Assembly (NCBI RefSeq): GCF_014154935.1
Contig: NZ_JACEHH010000030.1
Location: 1 to 64,000, forward strand
Direction: 5' to 3'
Length of the DNA stretch: 64,000 nucleotides
Source: Stieleria mannarensis
GTDB taxonomy: Bacteria; Planctomycetota; Planctomycetia; Pirellulales; Pirellulaceae
The notes under the pieces are model-generated. The model was not told where the DNA came from and searched no databases. It saw only the letters and a program-made list of their open reading frames with translations. The position numbers were made by a program, and so were the translations under genes. Position 1 is the first letter of the stretch, and the number at the start of each line of letters is the position of its first letter. Shown piece after piece: positions 1 to 8,902 of the stretch.

Positions 1-180
1 GTTGGGGACAACGGTTCTACACTTTTTTCAGCGCGGGTGACCGCGGGACGGTCAGGGGGAACAGTTGGGGACAACGGTTCTACACTTTTTTCAGCGCGGG
101 TGACCGCGTGGCGGTCAGGGGGAACAGTTGGGGACAACGGTTCTACACTGGGACAACGGTTCTACACTGGGACAACGGTT
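1..180. repeat. Tandem repeat array (63-bp units, then 19-bp units)
   Basis: A 63-bp unit beginning GTTGGGGACAACGG recurs at 1, 64 and 127. The third copy then collapses into a 19-bp unit (GGGACAACGGTTCTACACT) starting at 131, 150 and 169. The array probably continues to the left of the window. It abuts the stop codon of the transglutaminase-like gene at 181. Confidence 0.9.
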
Positions 181-1083
181 TTACACTGGGGCGATCGGTT
201 CGACGTCGACACTGACTTTGAGGGTGTTGGTGCCGCCGCCGAGGACGACGCCGCGCATCGGGCTGACGTCGTCGTAGTCGCGGCCGATGCACACGGGGAT
301 GTGGTCGGTCCCGACCAGGCAGGCGTTGGTCGGGTCCAGCCCCAGCCAGCCGATTTCCTCGCCGGCGTAAACTTCGACCCAGGCGTGGGATTCATCGGCC
401 CCGACTAGGCGTTCTTTCCCAGGGGGCGGCAGCGTCCGCAGGTAGCCGCTGACGTAGCGTGCGGCCAGCCCCATCGAACGCAGGCATGCGATTTCGACGT
501 GGGCAAAGTCTTGGCAGACGCCGGCACGCAAGGTGAACGCTTCCTTGGTCGTGGTTTCGACGGTGGTGGCCGTGGTGTCGTACTTGAAATCGTCGTTGAT
601 GCGACGCGTCAAGTCCAAGGCCGCGTCGACGATTTCGCGTTGCGGTGTGAAGGAACCTTCGGCGTATTGGCTGAACGGTTCGGCCGGGGGGATCCGCGGC
701 GAGCCGAAGCGATGTTCGTCGATCTTGGGGCGTCGCAGTTGATCCGGGCTGGTCGCCAACAGCGATTCCCAGTTCGGCGATGGTGACGTGTCCTCGGTCG
801 CAGAGGCCGCGACGGCGACGACGCTTTCCACGTCGACGGCCAGCGACTTGTGGATCGCTTCGATCGAAAACGTGATCACGCGATTGCCGAAGTAATCGAC
901 ATGTTCGTCTCGGCTGGTCGGCTCCGGCGCGATCTTCAATTCCGTCCGCTCGCACGTCACATTGCCTCCGCTGACCGGTTGCATCCGCACTTGGTTCTGG
1001 CACACCGCCACGTTGTTGCTGTAGCGGTATTCGGTCAGGTGGCGGATTCGGTAGCGGATCTTTGCGTCGTTGTCTTCGCTCAT
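181..1083 (-). CDS. Transglutaminase-like cysteine protease family protein
   Basis: This 300-residue protein has the bacterial transglutaminase N-terminal domain (about residues 10-90) followed by a transglutaminase core. The likely catalytic triad is visible: Cys190 in GVCQDFAH, His233 in ESHAWVEVY and Asp250 in LGLDPTN. No signal peptide is seen, so it is probably cytoplasmic. Its start overlaps the stop of the upstream ATP-grasp/alpha-E gene by four bases (ATGA), which implies translational coupling. This pair is a widespread bacterial module, often proposed to act in peptide or amide-bond chemistry, but the substrate is unknown. The stop codon lies in the last unit of the tandem array at 1-180, so the extreme C-terminus may have been reshaped by the repeat. 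Confidence 0.9.
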   Translation of the reverse strand: MSEDNDAKIRYRIRHLTEYRYSNNVAVCQNQVRMQPVSGGNVTCERTELKIAPEPTSRDEHVDYFGNRVITFSIEAIHKSLAVDVESVVAVAASATEDTSPSPNWESLLATSPDQLRRPKIDEHRFGSPRIPPAEPFSQYAEGSFTPQREIVDAALDLTRRINDDFKYDTTATTVETTTKEAFTLRAGVCQDFAHVEIACLRSMGLAARYVSGYLRTLPPPGKERLVGADESHAWVEVYAGEEIGWLGLDPTNACLVGTDHIPVCIGRDYDDVSPMRGVVLGGGTNTLKVSVDVEPIAPV

Positions 1084-3626
1084 CGCCCCGTCCCAGTCAG
1101 GAATTGTCTCACTTCGGTATGGATCAGGTAGCGGGCGTTGATGCCTTCGGCCAGCCGTGGCAAATCCTCGGCGACCTGCTGGAGCAAGGCCTGGAGCTGC
1201 GCCAGCGTGCCGTCGTCACCGGTATCGGACAGCTGGATCGGGTCGGCGGTGGTGATCCGGTATTGCAGGTCCAGCACAAGGCGTTTGATCGCATCGAGTC
1301 CCACCGGGCCTTCGACGCTGGGCAGTTTTTCGATCAAGCTGGCGATGTGATCGAGTTGAAACCGCAATGAGCGTGGGTTGGTTTCGTCGGTCACCAACAG
1401 GTCGATCACCGGTGCCAAGCGGACCAGATTCTTGTAGCGTGACCGGTAGGTGACGATGCTGTCGGAGACCTCCAGGACGGCTTCGCAAATCGATTTGCCG
1501 TTGTCAGTGGCGGGGCACAGTGTCGTGACCAGCAATTCGCAGAGGTGTTCGGCGCGTTCGATCCGTCGCCCTAATTCCAGGAATTGCCAGGCATGGGTGC
1601 GGACCAGGCTCTCACTGGTCAGTCCCGCCAGGGCCAACAGGTCGACGATCAGCCGGTCGACGCGTTCGATCGCTTCGCCGATGCCGATCGAATTGGCGCC
1701 CGAGGCGGTGATCGAATTGGTCAGTTCGGCGGTGGCGCGGTGCACGATCCGGTAGGCTTCGCTGGACAGGCGACCGCGGACGGCGATTGTGTTGTGCATC
1801 ACCGATTCCAGGGTGCGAATCAGCCCACGTGGTTGGTCGCGATCCAGGACCGATGCGGGCAGGGTCTGTTCGACGTGCGGCAGATTGGCGACGAAGGGTT
1901 CGATGGCAAAACTGGCTTCGATCTGGCCCATCGACGCGAGTGTCCGCACCAGCCGTTGGACTTCGGCCAGCGTGTCCCAATGCTCCTCCCCGGCGATCCG
2001 GGCCAGCGTGGTCCGCATCACGCGCGAGATCGCTTCGGCGCGTTCGGCATAACGGCCGAGCCAGTAGAGGTGTTCGGCGACGCGGCTGGGCAATTCGTCG
2101 CCGCCGCGACGCAGTTTGATCACGGTTTCCGAATCGGGCAGCAGCGTCTTGGTTTCGTCGACCGGTGTATCGCTGGTGACCCAACAGTCCTGGGTCATCT
2201 GGCCGCTGACGGGCGATCGGGTCAGTTCCAGTTGATCGTGCCCGACGCGGGCCAGGGCACCGGGCAACACGGTCACGCCGCCGGGGGTTTGCAATTGAAA
2301 CGATCGCAGCGTGGCCTTTTGCGGTTCGATTTGGTTGCCGGTCCAGACCGGGGTCTTGCTGAATTGCAATCGCTGTTGGGCGACATAGTCCGACGGTTTG
2401 GCATTGAGTCGTCGCAGAAAGGCGTCGCGATCATTCTGTGACAACTCGCTGAGCACGATCGCCGAGCCGCCGGAAACCGCGAACGCGTTGCGGAAGTTCA
2501 GCGAGTTCAGGTGCTGCATCACGTAGGCCCGGTGGTCGGGGTCGCCGCACCAATAGGTTTTGGCCGACGTCAATTTCAATTCGTCGCCGAAAAAGAAACG
2601 ATGGGCGGCGTCCAGGTAGGGCAGCAGCGCGGGCGTTTGGACCAGCACGCTGCCGATCGCGTTGACCACCGCGACGCTGCGACGGCGAACACAACGCAGC
2701 AGCCCGGTGACGCCTTCGCGGGTCGTCGGATCGAGTTCCAGCGGGTCACAGCGGCGATCGGACACGTGTCGCCAAAGGACTTGAATCGGTTGCAATCCGC
2801 CGAGTGTTTTCAGGTTCAGTTCGCCGTTGCGGACGGCCAAGTCGCTGCCTTGAACCAGGTTCAAGCCGAGGTACCGCGCCAGGTAGTTGTCTTCGAATTC
2901 GCGATAGCTGCCGCTGGGCGGCGTCAGCAAGACCACCCGCGGGTTGTCGCGATGGCTGGATGCCAGCGAATACAGGTGTTCCTTGAGCGATTCGAAGAAC
3001 GATGCCAGCCGCAACGTGTTGCTGTGCCGGATCAAACTGGGCATCACGCGGCTGGTGATGATGCGGTTTTCCAGCAGGTACCCCAAACCGCTGGGAGCTC
3101 GCGTGCGGTCGCCGGTGACGTGCCAGACCCCATTGGCATCGCGGGCCAAATCGGTCGCGGTGACGTGCAGGTGTTGCTGGGGCGTTTCCAAGTTGTGGTA
3201 GGTGCGATTGAACGACGGGTTGGCCCACAGCAACTCTCCCGGCACGACGCCTTCGCGGATCAATCGCTGGGGGCCCAGCAGGTCGGCCAGGACGGTTTCC
3301 AGCAGACGCGTCCGTCCGGCCAACGCGGTCGACAGTTCACTCCATTCGCCCGCTCCGATCACGAACGGGACGACCGACAGTTGCCAGGGGCGATTGGTTT
3401 CTTCGGGGGTCTCGGCGGCGTGAAAGGTGACGCCGTTCTCGCGACAGAAACGCTCGATCGCCGCCGAGCGGTCTTGAAGTGCTTCGCGGCCCAGGGTGTT
3501 GATCTCCTCGCTGACCAGCGCCCAGTGGGGGCGCACCGCTCCCTCAGCGTCGCAGCGCTCGTAGTAATCGTCGGCGTGCAGCGTGGTGTCGTTCCACAAG
3601 GCGTTAGATTGGAGCGTCGTGTTCAA
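1080..3626 (-). CDS. Circularly permuted ATP-grasp / alpha-E domain fusion protein
   Basis: This 848-residue protein fuses two families that are usually separate neighbours. Residues 1 to about 510 resemble the circularly permuted ATP-grasp family (DUF404/DUF407), a probable peptide-ligase-type enzyme. From about residue 525, starting near RVAEHLYWLGRYAERAEAI, comes the helical alpha-E domain (DUF403). The downstream transglutaminase-like gene overlaps by four bases. ATP-grasp, alpha-E and transglutaminase form a conserved predicted peptide-synthesis or modification operon in many bacteria, but its product is not known. It is probably cytoplasmic. The ATG at 3626 is taken as the start because the ATP-grasp domain needs nearly the whole reading frame. 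Confidence 0.9.
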   Translation of the reverse strand: MNTTLQSNALWNDTTLHADDYYERCDAEGAVRPHWALVSEEINTLGREALQDRSAAIERFCRENGVTFHAAETPEETNRPWQLSVVPFVIGAGEWSELSTALAGRTRLLETVLADLLGPQRLIREGVVPGELLWANPSFNRTYHNLETPQQHLHVTATDLARDANGVWHVTGDRTRAPSGLGYLLENRIITSRVMPSLIRHSNTLRLASFFESLKEHLYSLASSHRDNPRVVLLTPPSGSYREFEDNYLARYLGLNLVQGSDLAVRNGELNLKTLGGLQPIQVLWRHVSDRRCDPLELDPTTREGVTGLLRCVRRRSVAVVNAIGSVLVQTPALLPYLDAAHRFFFGDELKLTSAKTYWCGDPDHRAYVMQHLNSLNFRNAFAVSGGSAIVLSELSQNDRDAFLRRLNAKPSDYVAQQRLQFSKTPVWTGNQIEPQKATLRSFQLQTPGGVTVLPGALARVGHDQLELTRSPVSGQMTQDCWVTSDTPVDETKTLLPDSETVIKLRRGGDELPSRVAEHLYWLGRYAERAEAISRVMRTTLARIAGEEHWDTLAEVQRLVRTLASMGQIEASFAIEPFVANLPHVEQTLPASVLDRDQPRGLIRTLESVMHNTIAVRGRLSSEAYRIVHRATAELTNSITASGANSIGIGEAIERVDRLIVDLLALAGLTSESLVRTHAWQFLELGRRIERAEHLCELLVTTLCPATDNGKSICEAVLEVSDSIVTYRSRYKNLVRLAPVIDLLVTDETNPRSLRFQLDHIASLIEKLPSVEGPVGLDAIKRLVLDLQYRITTADPIQLSDTGDDGTLAQLQALLQQVAEDLPRLAEGINARYLIHTEVRQFLTGTGR

Positions 3627-3834
3627 TCGATCCGTTTTCCAGGCCGGGTGGAGATTCGGTTGCCACCTGGGAATCGTTCTCAGGTCGTTCGAGCCGATAC
3701 ATCATAGCCGCCCGCGATGGATCGTCGATGGGAAGGGTGTCGCGCGCGGCCGATGATCGGGCGTCACCCCCGGGAAAACACCTATTTGGGCGGGATACAG
3801 AGCATTCGCGGTGCCCCGGCGACGCTTTCCGACC

Positions 3835-3983
3835 GTCGCCGTGTTCTCCGAACTCGGCGAGCCCATCAAAGTCGCCGTGTTCTCCGAACTCGGCGAGCGC
3901 ATCAAAGTCGCCGTGTTCTCCGAACTCGGCGAGCGCGAAAAAGCGAAGCTTTCCCCGCGCCGACCTCGGAGAGGACGGCGACT
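3835..3983. repeat. Family A hairpin element with a 36-bp triplication of its left arm
   Basis: The 36-bp unit beginning GTCGCCGTGTTCTCCGAACT occurs three times in tandem at 3835, 3871 and 3907. It is followed by an AAGCGAAGCTTT centre and the inverse arm (CCGACCTCGGAGAGGACGGC), ending near 3983. The same arms form single hairpins at about 16.8-17.1, 44.0 and 46.7 kb. The element sits between the divergent 5' end of the ATP-grasp gene and the 3' end of prmC. Reading frames crossing it are artefacts of the repeat. Confidence 0.85.
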
Positions 3984-4029
3984 GTGACGGCGACTGTCCC
4001 GCCGAATCAAAAAACGTAGCCGCGGTAGC

Positions 4030-4941
4030 CTACTCCATTCGCCCCAGGGACAGGATGCGTCGGTGGCCGGCCAGGTCTTTGATGAATCGCAGGTCCCCGA
4101 GTTCGCTGATGTGTTCGGCCAGGTCTTCGCAGGCTTCGGCGATCATCGGGCTGAGTTCGATGATCAGCCGGCCGCCGGGTTCCAGCCGCGGGTACGACTC
4201 GGCCATCAGCCGCTTGATCACCTCCGTCCCGTCTTCGCCGGCGACCAAGGCCGATTTCGGTTCGTGGTCGCGGACCGAGCGGTCGAGTTGCGCGAATTCG
4301 CTTTCGCTGACGTACGGCGGGTTGCTGCAGATCAGGTCGAACGTCGCGGGTTGGTCGACGCCGGAGAGCAGATCGCAGCATGTAAAGTCGACGCGATCGG
4401 CAACCTCGTGCTTGTCGGCGTTCCACCGTGCAACGTCCAACGCCGGTTCGCTCAGATCGGTCGCGGTGACTTGGGCGCTGGGCAAATGGACTGCCAGGGC
4501 GACGGCGATCGCGCCCGATCCGGTACCGACATCGGCGATTCGCAACGGGCGGTCGCTGATCGACATCGCTTTGGCACAGTCGAGCGCTTCGATCACCAGG
4601 TGCTCGGTTTCCGGTCGCGGGATCAACGTGTGTTCATTGACGCGGAACCGCAGCGAGTAGAACTCTTTGTAACCGACCAGTTGCGCGACCGGGGTGCCTT
4701 CGCCGCGCCGCCGGACGAGTTCACGAAACGCAGCCCGTTGTTCTGCGTCGGGTTGTTGTTCGAACGCCGTGTAAAGTTCGATGCGGCTGCACTGGCGGGC
4801 GTGGGCGAGCAAGATTTCCGCTTCCAGCCGCGCCGAGTCGCTGCCGCGTTTTTGAAAGAACTCGGTCGTCCATTGCAGTAGCCGCAAGACGGTCCACGGT
4901 TGATCGGCGGTTTGCGATTGAGAGCTTGAGGAATCAGACAT
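4030..4941 (-). CDS. prmC: Peptide chain release factor N5-glutamine methyltransferase
   Basis: PrmC (HemK) methylates the glutamine of the GGQ motif in release factors, using S-adenosylmethionine. The 303-residue protein has the helical N-terminal substrate-binding domain, the family signature IPRPETE (107-113), a SAM-binding glycine loop VGTGSG (138-143) and the catalytic NPPY motif (207-210). Its start overlaps the stop of prfA, its substrate gene, in a TGATG arrangement, so the two are very probably co-translated. Length is normal for the family. Confidence 0.97.
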   Translation of the reverse strand: MSDSSSSQSQTADQPWTVLRLLQWTTEFFQKRGSDSARLEAEILLAHARQCSRIELYTAFEQQPDAEQRAAFRELVRRRGEGTPVAQLVGYKEFYSLRFRVNEHTLIPRPETEHLVIEALDCAKAMSISDRPLRIADVGTGSGAIAVALAVHLPSAQVTATDLSEPALDVARWNADKHEVADRVDFTCCDLLSGVDQPATFDLICSNPPYVSESEFAQLDRSVRDHEPKSALVAGEDGTEVIKRLMAESYPRLEPGGRLIIELSPMIAEACEDLAEHISELGDLRFIKDLAGHRRILSLGRME

Positions 4942-6020
4942 CAGTCCACCATGTCTCCGCGGAGTTGATCCCGATCGTATTCGATCAACGCTTCGGTCAC
5001 CGGAGACAGGTCGCCGGCGAGGATCTGGTCCAGTTTATAAAGCGTCAGGTTGATGCGGTGGTCGGTCAGGCGGTTCTGGGGAAAGTTGTAGGTGCGGATG
5101 CGTTGGCTGCGGTCGCCCGATCCGATCAGACCCTTGCGTTGTTCGGCTTGTTTGGCGGCTTCTTCTTCGCGTTTCTTTTCGTAGATCCGCGCCTTGAGCA
5201 CTCGCAGTGCTTTGGCCAGGTTCTTGTGCTGACTTTTTTCGTCTTGGCATTGGACGACGATGCCGGTTTCGTGGTGGGTCAGTCGGATCGCCGATTCGGT
5301 TTTGTTGACGTGTTGGCCGCCGGGGCCGGAGGCGCCGAATTTGTCGACGCGATAGTCGTCGGCCTTCAAGTCGATTTCGACGTCTTCCGGTTCGGGCATG
5401 ACGGCGACGGTCGCGGCACTGGTGTGGACACGGCCTTGAGTTTCCGTTTCCGGGACACGCTGGACGCGGTGTCCGCCGGATTCATAGGCCAAGTCGCGAT
5501 AGACGCTGTCGCCTTCGAGTGTCAGCGTGATGTCTTTGAAGCCGCCCATGTCACTGGGGCTGCTGTCCATCAGCTCGACTTTCCATTTTTTCAATTCGGC
5601 ATAGCGGCGATACATTTCAAACAGGTCGCGGGCGAATAACGCGGCTTCTTCACCGCCGGTGCCGGCGCGGATTTCCATCACGCAGCGGGTGCGATGGCTG
5701 TCTTCACCGCCGATGGTCATCGACAACAGGTCTTCCCACAGCGATTCGCGTTGATGCCGCAGGTCGGCCATCTCCGTTTCGGCCATTTCGCGTTCTTCGC
5801 TGTCCTCGGCCGCCTCGGCCATCTCCTTGCAGCCCTGGATCTCGTTGCTCATCCGTTTGAATTCGCGGTACTTGCCGGCCAAGCGGGCCAAGCCGCCGTG
5901 CTCGCGTGCGGTCGCGCTCATCCGCGCCCCGTCGCCGAGCACTTCCGGGTCGGACATGTCGCGTTCAAGTTGCTCGAATCGGTCCAGTTTTTCTTCCAGC
6001 AGGTCGCGAATGGAGCTCAT
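4941..6020 (-). CDS. prfA: Peptide chain release factor 1
   Basis: RF1 ends translation at UAA and UAG. The 359-residue protein has the usual length. The anticodon-like PxT motif appears as PET (190-192), which marks it as RF1 rather than RF2, and the catalytic GGQ lies at 234-236 within [11 protein letters not shown]. It is followed directly by prmC, which would methylate Gln236. RF1 identity matters here because many genes in the window end in TAG, including several whose stop lies inside a repeat element. Confidence 0.97.
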   Translation of the reverse strand: MSSIRDLLEEKLDRFEQLERDMSDPEVLGDGARMSATAREHGGLARLAGKYREFKRMSNEIQGCKEMAEAAEDSEEREMAETEMADLRHQRESLWEDLLSMTIGGEDSHRTRCVMEIRAGTGGEEAALFARDLFEMYRRYAELKKWKVELMDSSPSDMGGFKDITLTLEGDSVYRDLAYESGGHRVQRVPETETQGRVHTSAATVAVMPEPEDVEIDLKADDYRVDKFGASGPGGQHVNKTESAIRLTHHETGIVVQCQDEKSQHKNLAKALRVLKARIYEKKREEEAAKQAEQRKGLIGSGDRSQRIRTYNFPQNRLTDHRINLTLYKLDQILAGDLSPVTEALIEYDRDQLRGDMVD

Positions 6021-6200
6021 GGTCGCAAGCGGTCCGTGGGGGACGTCGGGGGGGGCAGGTGGCGGAGTGCAGAAATCGAAGAAAAAAACCGCATCGTCCT
6101 GCGAGCTGCGAGGACCATGCGGTTGGCGTAGCCTGGCGTCAGATCACTTGGGGCACCCGAATGGTCGGGCCGGAGTGGTCTGGCGGCGAAAATGAAGTGG

Positions 6201-6443
6201 CTATTTCTTCTTTTTGCCTTTCTTCTGCAAACTGCCGTAGGAACCGGCGGCGAATTTCTTTTGGAATTTATCGATCCGGCCGGCGGTGTCGACGAATTTC
6301 AGCTTGCCGGTGTAAAACGGATGGCAGGCGTTGCAAATATCGACCTTCAGCTCGCCGCCACGGACGGTGCGGGTTTCAAAGGAGTTGCCGCAACCACAGG
6401 AGATCGTGGTCGCTTCGTACTTCGGGTGGATGCCTTCTTTCAT
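6201..6443 (-). CDS. rpmE: 50S ribosomal protein L31 (zinc-binding type)
   Basis: This 80-residue protein begins MKEGIHPKY and matches bacterial L31. It carries the four-cysteine zinc site of the C+ type at Cys16, Cys18, Cys37 and Cys40 (SCGC and CNAC). The tail is very lysine-rich (KKGKKKK). The ATG at 6443 is chosen over an upstream in-frame start because L31 homologues begin at this residue and GAGAG lies a few bases upstream. It lies just upstream of prfA on the same strand with about 180 bp between, so common transcription is possible. Confidence 0.95.
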   Translation of the reverse strand: MKEGIHPKYEATTISCGCGNSFETRTVRGGELKVDICNACHPFYTGKLKFVDTAGRIDKFQKKFAAGSYGSLQKKGKKKK

Positions 6444-6563
6444 GGCATTTCTCTCGTTGTTTTTGGGGTGCAAGCGGGCCTGGCTGGCGTACAGAACCGC
6501 GAAGCCCCACAAGATAGGCAATCGTGGCCCGATTCGGCAAGGGCTGTCCCGATAACGACCGAA

Positions 6564-6598
6564 AACTCCGCCGGCGCGTGGTGCGCGCCGGCGGAGTT
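6564..6598 (-). terminator. Probable intrinsic terminator after the fasciclin gene
   Basis: Perfect 15-bp inverted arms (6564-6578 and 6584-6598, core CCGCCGGCGCG) enclose a 5-base loop. Read on the minus strand, the stem runs into TTTTCGG. It lies downstream of the fasciclin gene (ending 6644) and upstream of rpmE, where a terminator would be expected. The T run is short. Confidence 0.65.
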
Positions 6599-6643
6599 CG
6601 CTTTCGTCTTCTCAAGGGGGGACGAGCGACGGGCGAATTAAAT

Positions 6644-7144
6644 TCAGCTCTTGGGCAGGATCACGGTGTCGATGACGTGGATCACCCCGTTGGAGGAGTT
6701 GATGTCGGTTTTGACGACCTTGGACTTGCCGTTCAAGATCACGCTGCCGTCCTTGACCTCGATCTTGACGGCCGAGCCTTGGACGGTCTTGGCTTCATCG
6801 AGCCCGACGACCTGCTTGGCCATCACCTTTGCCGGGACGACGTGGTAGGTCAGGATGCTGACCAGCTTTTCCTTGTTCTCCGGCTTCAGCAGACTTTCCA
6901 CGGTGCCTTCGGGCAGCTTGGCAAACGCTTCGTCGGTCGGGGCGAAAACGGTGAACGGTCCCTTGCCGGAAAGCGTGTCGGCCAACCCGGCAGCCTTGAC
7001 GGCGGCGACGAGGGTGTTGAAGGACTTGGCCGCGACAGCGTTCTCGACGATCGTCTTGTCACACGTTCCGCAACCGGCCATGGCCGAAGCACTGAAGGAA
7101 CCAGCCAAGACCACTGCCAACGCCATTGCTACAAACTTACGCAT
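6644..7144 (-). CDS. Secreted fasciclin-domain protein
   Basis: This 166-residue protein begins with a clear signal peptide ([15 protein letters not shown], cleavage after about AMA). One FAS1/fasciclin domain follows, recognisable by [18 protein letters not shown] near the start and the [13 protein letters not shown] ending. Fasciclin domains mediate adhesion in secreted or surface proteins. The start at 7144 is preferred over an upstream in-frame start at 7258 because it gives the signal peptide and has GGAGA just upstream. A pair of cysteines (CGTC) follows the cleavage site. It is probably monocistronic, with a hairpin terminator downstream. Confidence 0.92.
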   Translation of the reverse strand: MRKFVAMALAVVLAGSFSASAMAGCGTCDKTIVENAVAAKSFNTLVAAVKAAGLADTLSGKGPFTVFAPTDEAFAKLPEGTVESLLKPENKEKLVSILTYHVVPAKVMAKQVVGLDEAKTVQGSAVKIEVKDGSVILNGKSKVVKTDINSSNGVIHVIDTVILPKS

Positions 7145-7638
7145 CGAAATTCTCCACAAACAGATGTGGTGAACAGCGCGGCGGCGTGCTGACAAACTTC
7201 CGTCAGCAGGGGATGAATCGCGGCGACACTGTTTCACCGAGGTTGTTTTCTCGTGCACCCATTGTCGCAGTGCGGCAAGTGGTTTTTCGAAAGAAATCTT
7301 GGGGGTGTGAAGGCGGGGGCGTGAAACTTATTACTGAGCGACTTGTTTTTCAGTAAAGTGATGTAGCCCAACAACAACGAGGGGTTCAACAAACGACGCA
7401 ATGTGAACGGACCACGGAACGCTCACGCGTGTTGGGCGGCGCGTGTTGTTCAACCCCGTTGGGGTTGCCGGGTGTGGCGCGTCTGAGCTTGGGGTGCGCT
7501 ATCGCGATCCCAAGCTTTGTTGTGACACGCCGCTGGCGTGCAACCGCGACGCGGTTGTGTTGTCATTGCTTCACGCAACGCAACGTGAAATTCACCCGGA
7601 ATAGATTTCACGTCCCGAGCATTGGAACGAGGGTTGGG
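7145..7638. other. Gene-free region with small palindromes
   Basis: No convincing gene lies in this roughly 490-bp gap between two minus-strand genes. It contains several short palindromes, including CAACCCCGTTGGGGTTG near 7450 and a GAGCTTGGG / CCCAAGCTT pair near 7487-7522. The upstream region of the fasciclin gene, and so its promoter, should lie in the left part. Confidence 0.6.
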
Positions 7639-7665
7639 GGATGACAGGCTGGAAGCCTATCCCAC
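7639..7665. repeat. Family D half-element at the end of the epimerase gene
   Basis: The sequence GATGACAGGCTGGAAGCCTA and flanks match one arm of the perfect palindrome at 28244-28304. Read on the minus strand it supplies the last codons and the TAG stop of the epimerase gene (GTG GGA TAG). Confidence 0.8.
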
Positions 7666-8664
7666 GGTGGGACGCATGGACTGGGCGACCGAGTCGATGA
7701 TGGCGTCCAGGTCCTTGGTGGCGGCGTAGCCGATCGTTTCGGCGATCCGTGTCAGGTCGGGGACCCGGCGGCGGATGTCTTCGAAGGTTTCGTCGTAGGC
7801 GTCGGCATAGGATCGAAAGTCGATCTCGGCTTTCGGGTTGACCCGCTCGATCACGCGTTTGGCAAGCTCCAGAATCGACACCGGGGTGTCGCTGCCGATG
7901 TTGTAAACGCGTCCGTGTGCGGACGGGGTGTCGACCAGTTTGATCACCGCGCCGACGACATCCTCGACGTGGGCGAAGCATCGGATCTGCGCGCCGTCGT
8001 CGTGCACGATCAGTTTCTCGCCCTTGATTGCCGCTTCGACGAACCGCGGCAGCACCATGCCGTAGGCGCCGGTTTGGCGTGGACCGACGACGTTGAAGAA
8101 CCGCCCGACGACGACCGGCAGTTGTTGTTCCTTGTAAAACGCCAACGCCAAGAATTCGTCGATCGCCTTAGACACGCCATAGCTCCAACGCGGCTTGGTC
8201 GTCGCACCGAACACCAAGTCGTCTTCTTCCGACCAGACTTCTTTGGGGTTCTTGCCGTACACTTCGCTGGTGCTGGCGATGAAGCATGGGACGTGTGCCC
8301 CGCGACGTGCCCGTTCGCCCAGTCGGTCCAGGATCAATTGAGTCGGATAGACGTTGCGTTCGATCGTCTGGATCGGCTGCTTGGCGATCAGCGCGACGCC
8401 CACCGCCGCGGCCAAGTGGTACACGCTGTCGGCGCGGCCGACGACTTCGGCCACTAGGCGATCGTCTTCGACCGATCCCTCGATGTACTCCAGGTTCTCG
8501 TGGCCCAGAATCGGATCCAAGTTCTTGCGTTGACCGGTCGACAGGTCATCGACGATCAGGACCCGTTCCCCCCGCGCGAGTAGTCGCTGTGCGAGGTGCG
8601 AGCCGATGAATCCGGCGCCGCCGGTGATCAGATGGGTCTTGCCAGAGGGGCTGAGTTGCGTCAC
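7657..8664 (-). CDS. NAD-dependent sugar-nucleotide epimerase/dehydratase
   Basis: This 335-residue extended SDR enzyme has the NAD-binding GGAGFIGSH loop (15-23), the STSEVYG active-site strand (131-137) and the catalytic YxxxK pair Tyr162/Lys166 (SYGVSK). It resembles UDP-glucose 4-epimerases and UDP-glucuronate decarboxylases and probably acts on a nucleotide sugar for envelope polysaccharide, but the exact reaction cannot be fixed by eye. The gene stands alone on the minus strand, and its stop codon falls inside a family D repeat arm. Confidence 0.9.
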   Translation of the reverse strand: MTQLSPSGKTHLITGGAGFIGSHLAQRLLARGERVLIVDDLSTGQRKNLDPILGHENLEYIEGSVEDDRLVAEVVGRADSVYHLAAAVGVALIAKQPIQTIERNVYPTQLILDRLGERARRGAHVPCFIASTSEVYGKNPKEVWSEEDDLVFGATTKPRWSYGVSKAIDEFLALAFYKEQQLPVVVGRFFNVVGPRQTGAYGMVLPRFVEAAIKGEKLIVHDDGAQIRCFAHVEDVVGAVIKLVDTPSAHGRVYNIGSDTPVSILELAKRVIERVNPKAEIDFRSYADAYDETFEDIRRRVPDLTRIAETIGYAATKDLDAIIDSVAQSMRPTVG

Positions 8665-8902
8665 GTCAAACTTTCACTGTGAAAACGTATAGGTGTCCTG
8701 CACGACGGTTGCGAAGCTAACTGATACGTCACGAGGGACAGGAACGGTTCGCTGGGAAGGCGTTGTGGTGTGGAAACCGCCGGAAATGCGACATTTTGGC
8801 CGGTATTTGCAGGGATCCTCGCTCTCCCGGGCCGACTTTTCGGTCTGGGCAATCCCGAGGGCGAACTATCGACTCCAACGACACACCGCTAAACTGTGGC
8901 TG

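Noticed and set aside
1584-3707. Long plus-strand frames opposite the ATP-grasp gene
   Set aside because: High-GC antisense shadows; the minus-strand protein is clearly conserved.
3835-3983. Possible CRISPR array (36-bp direct repeats)
   Set aside because: The copies are back to back with no unique spacers and form one arm of a hairpin family; no cas genes are present.
3728-4660. 310-codon plus-strand frame
   Set aside because: Composed of the family A repeat (SPNSAS repeats) and the antisense of prmC.
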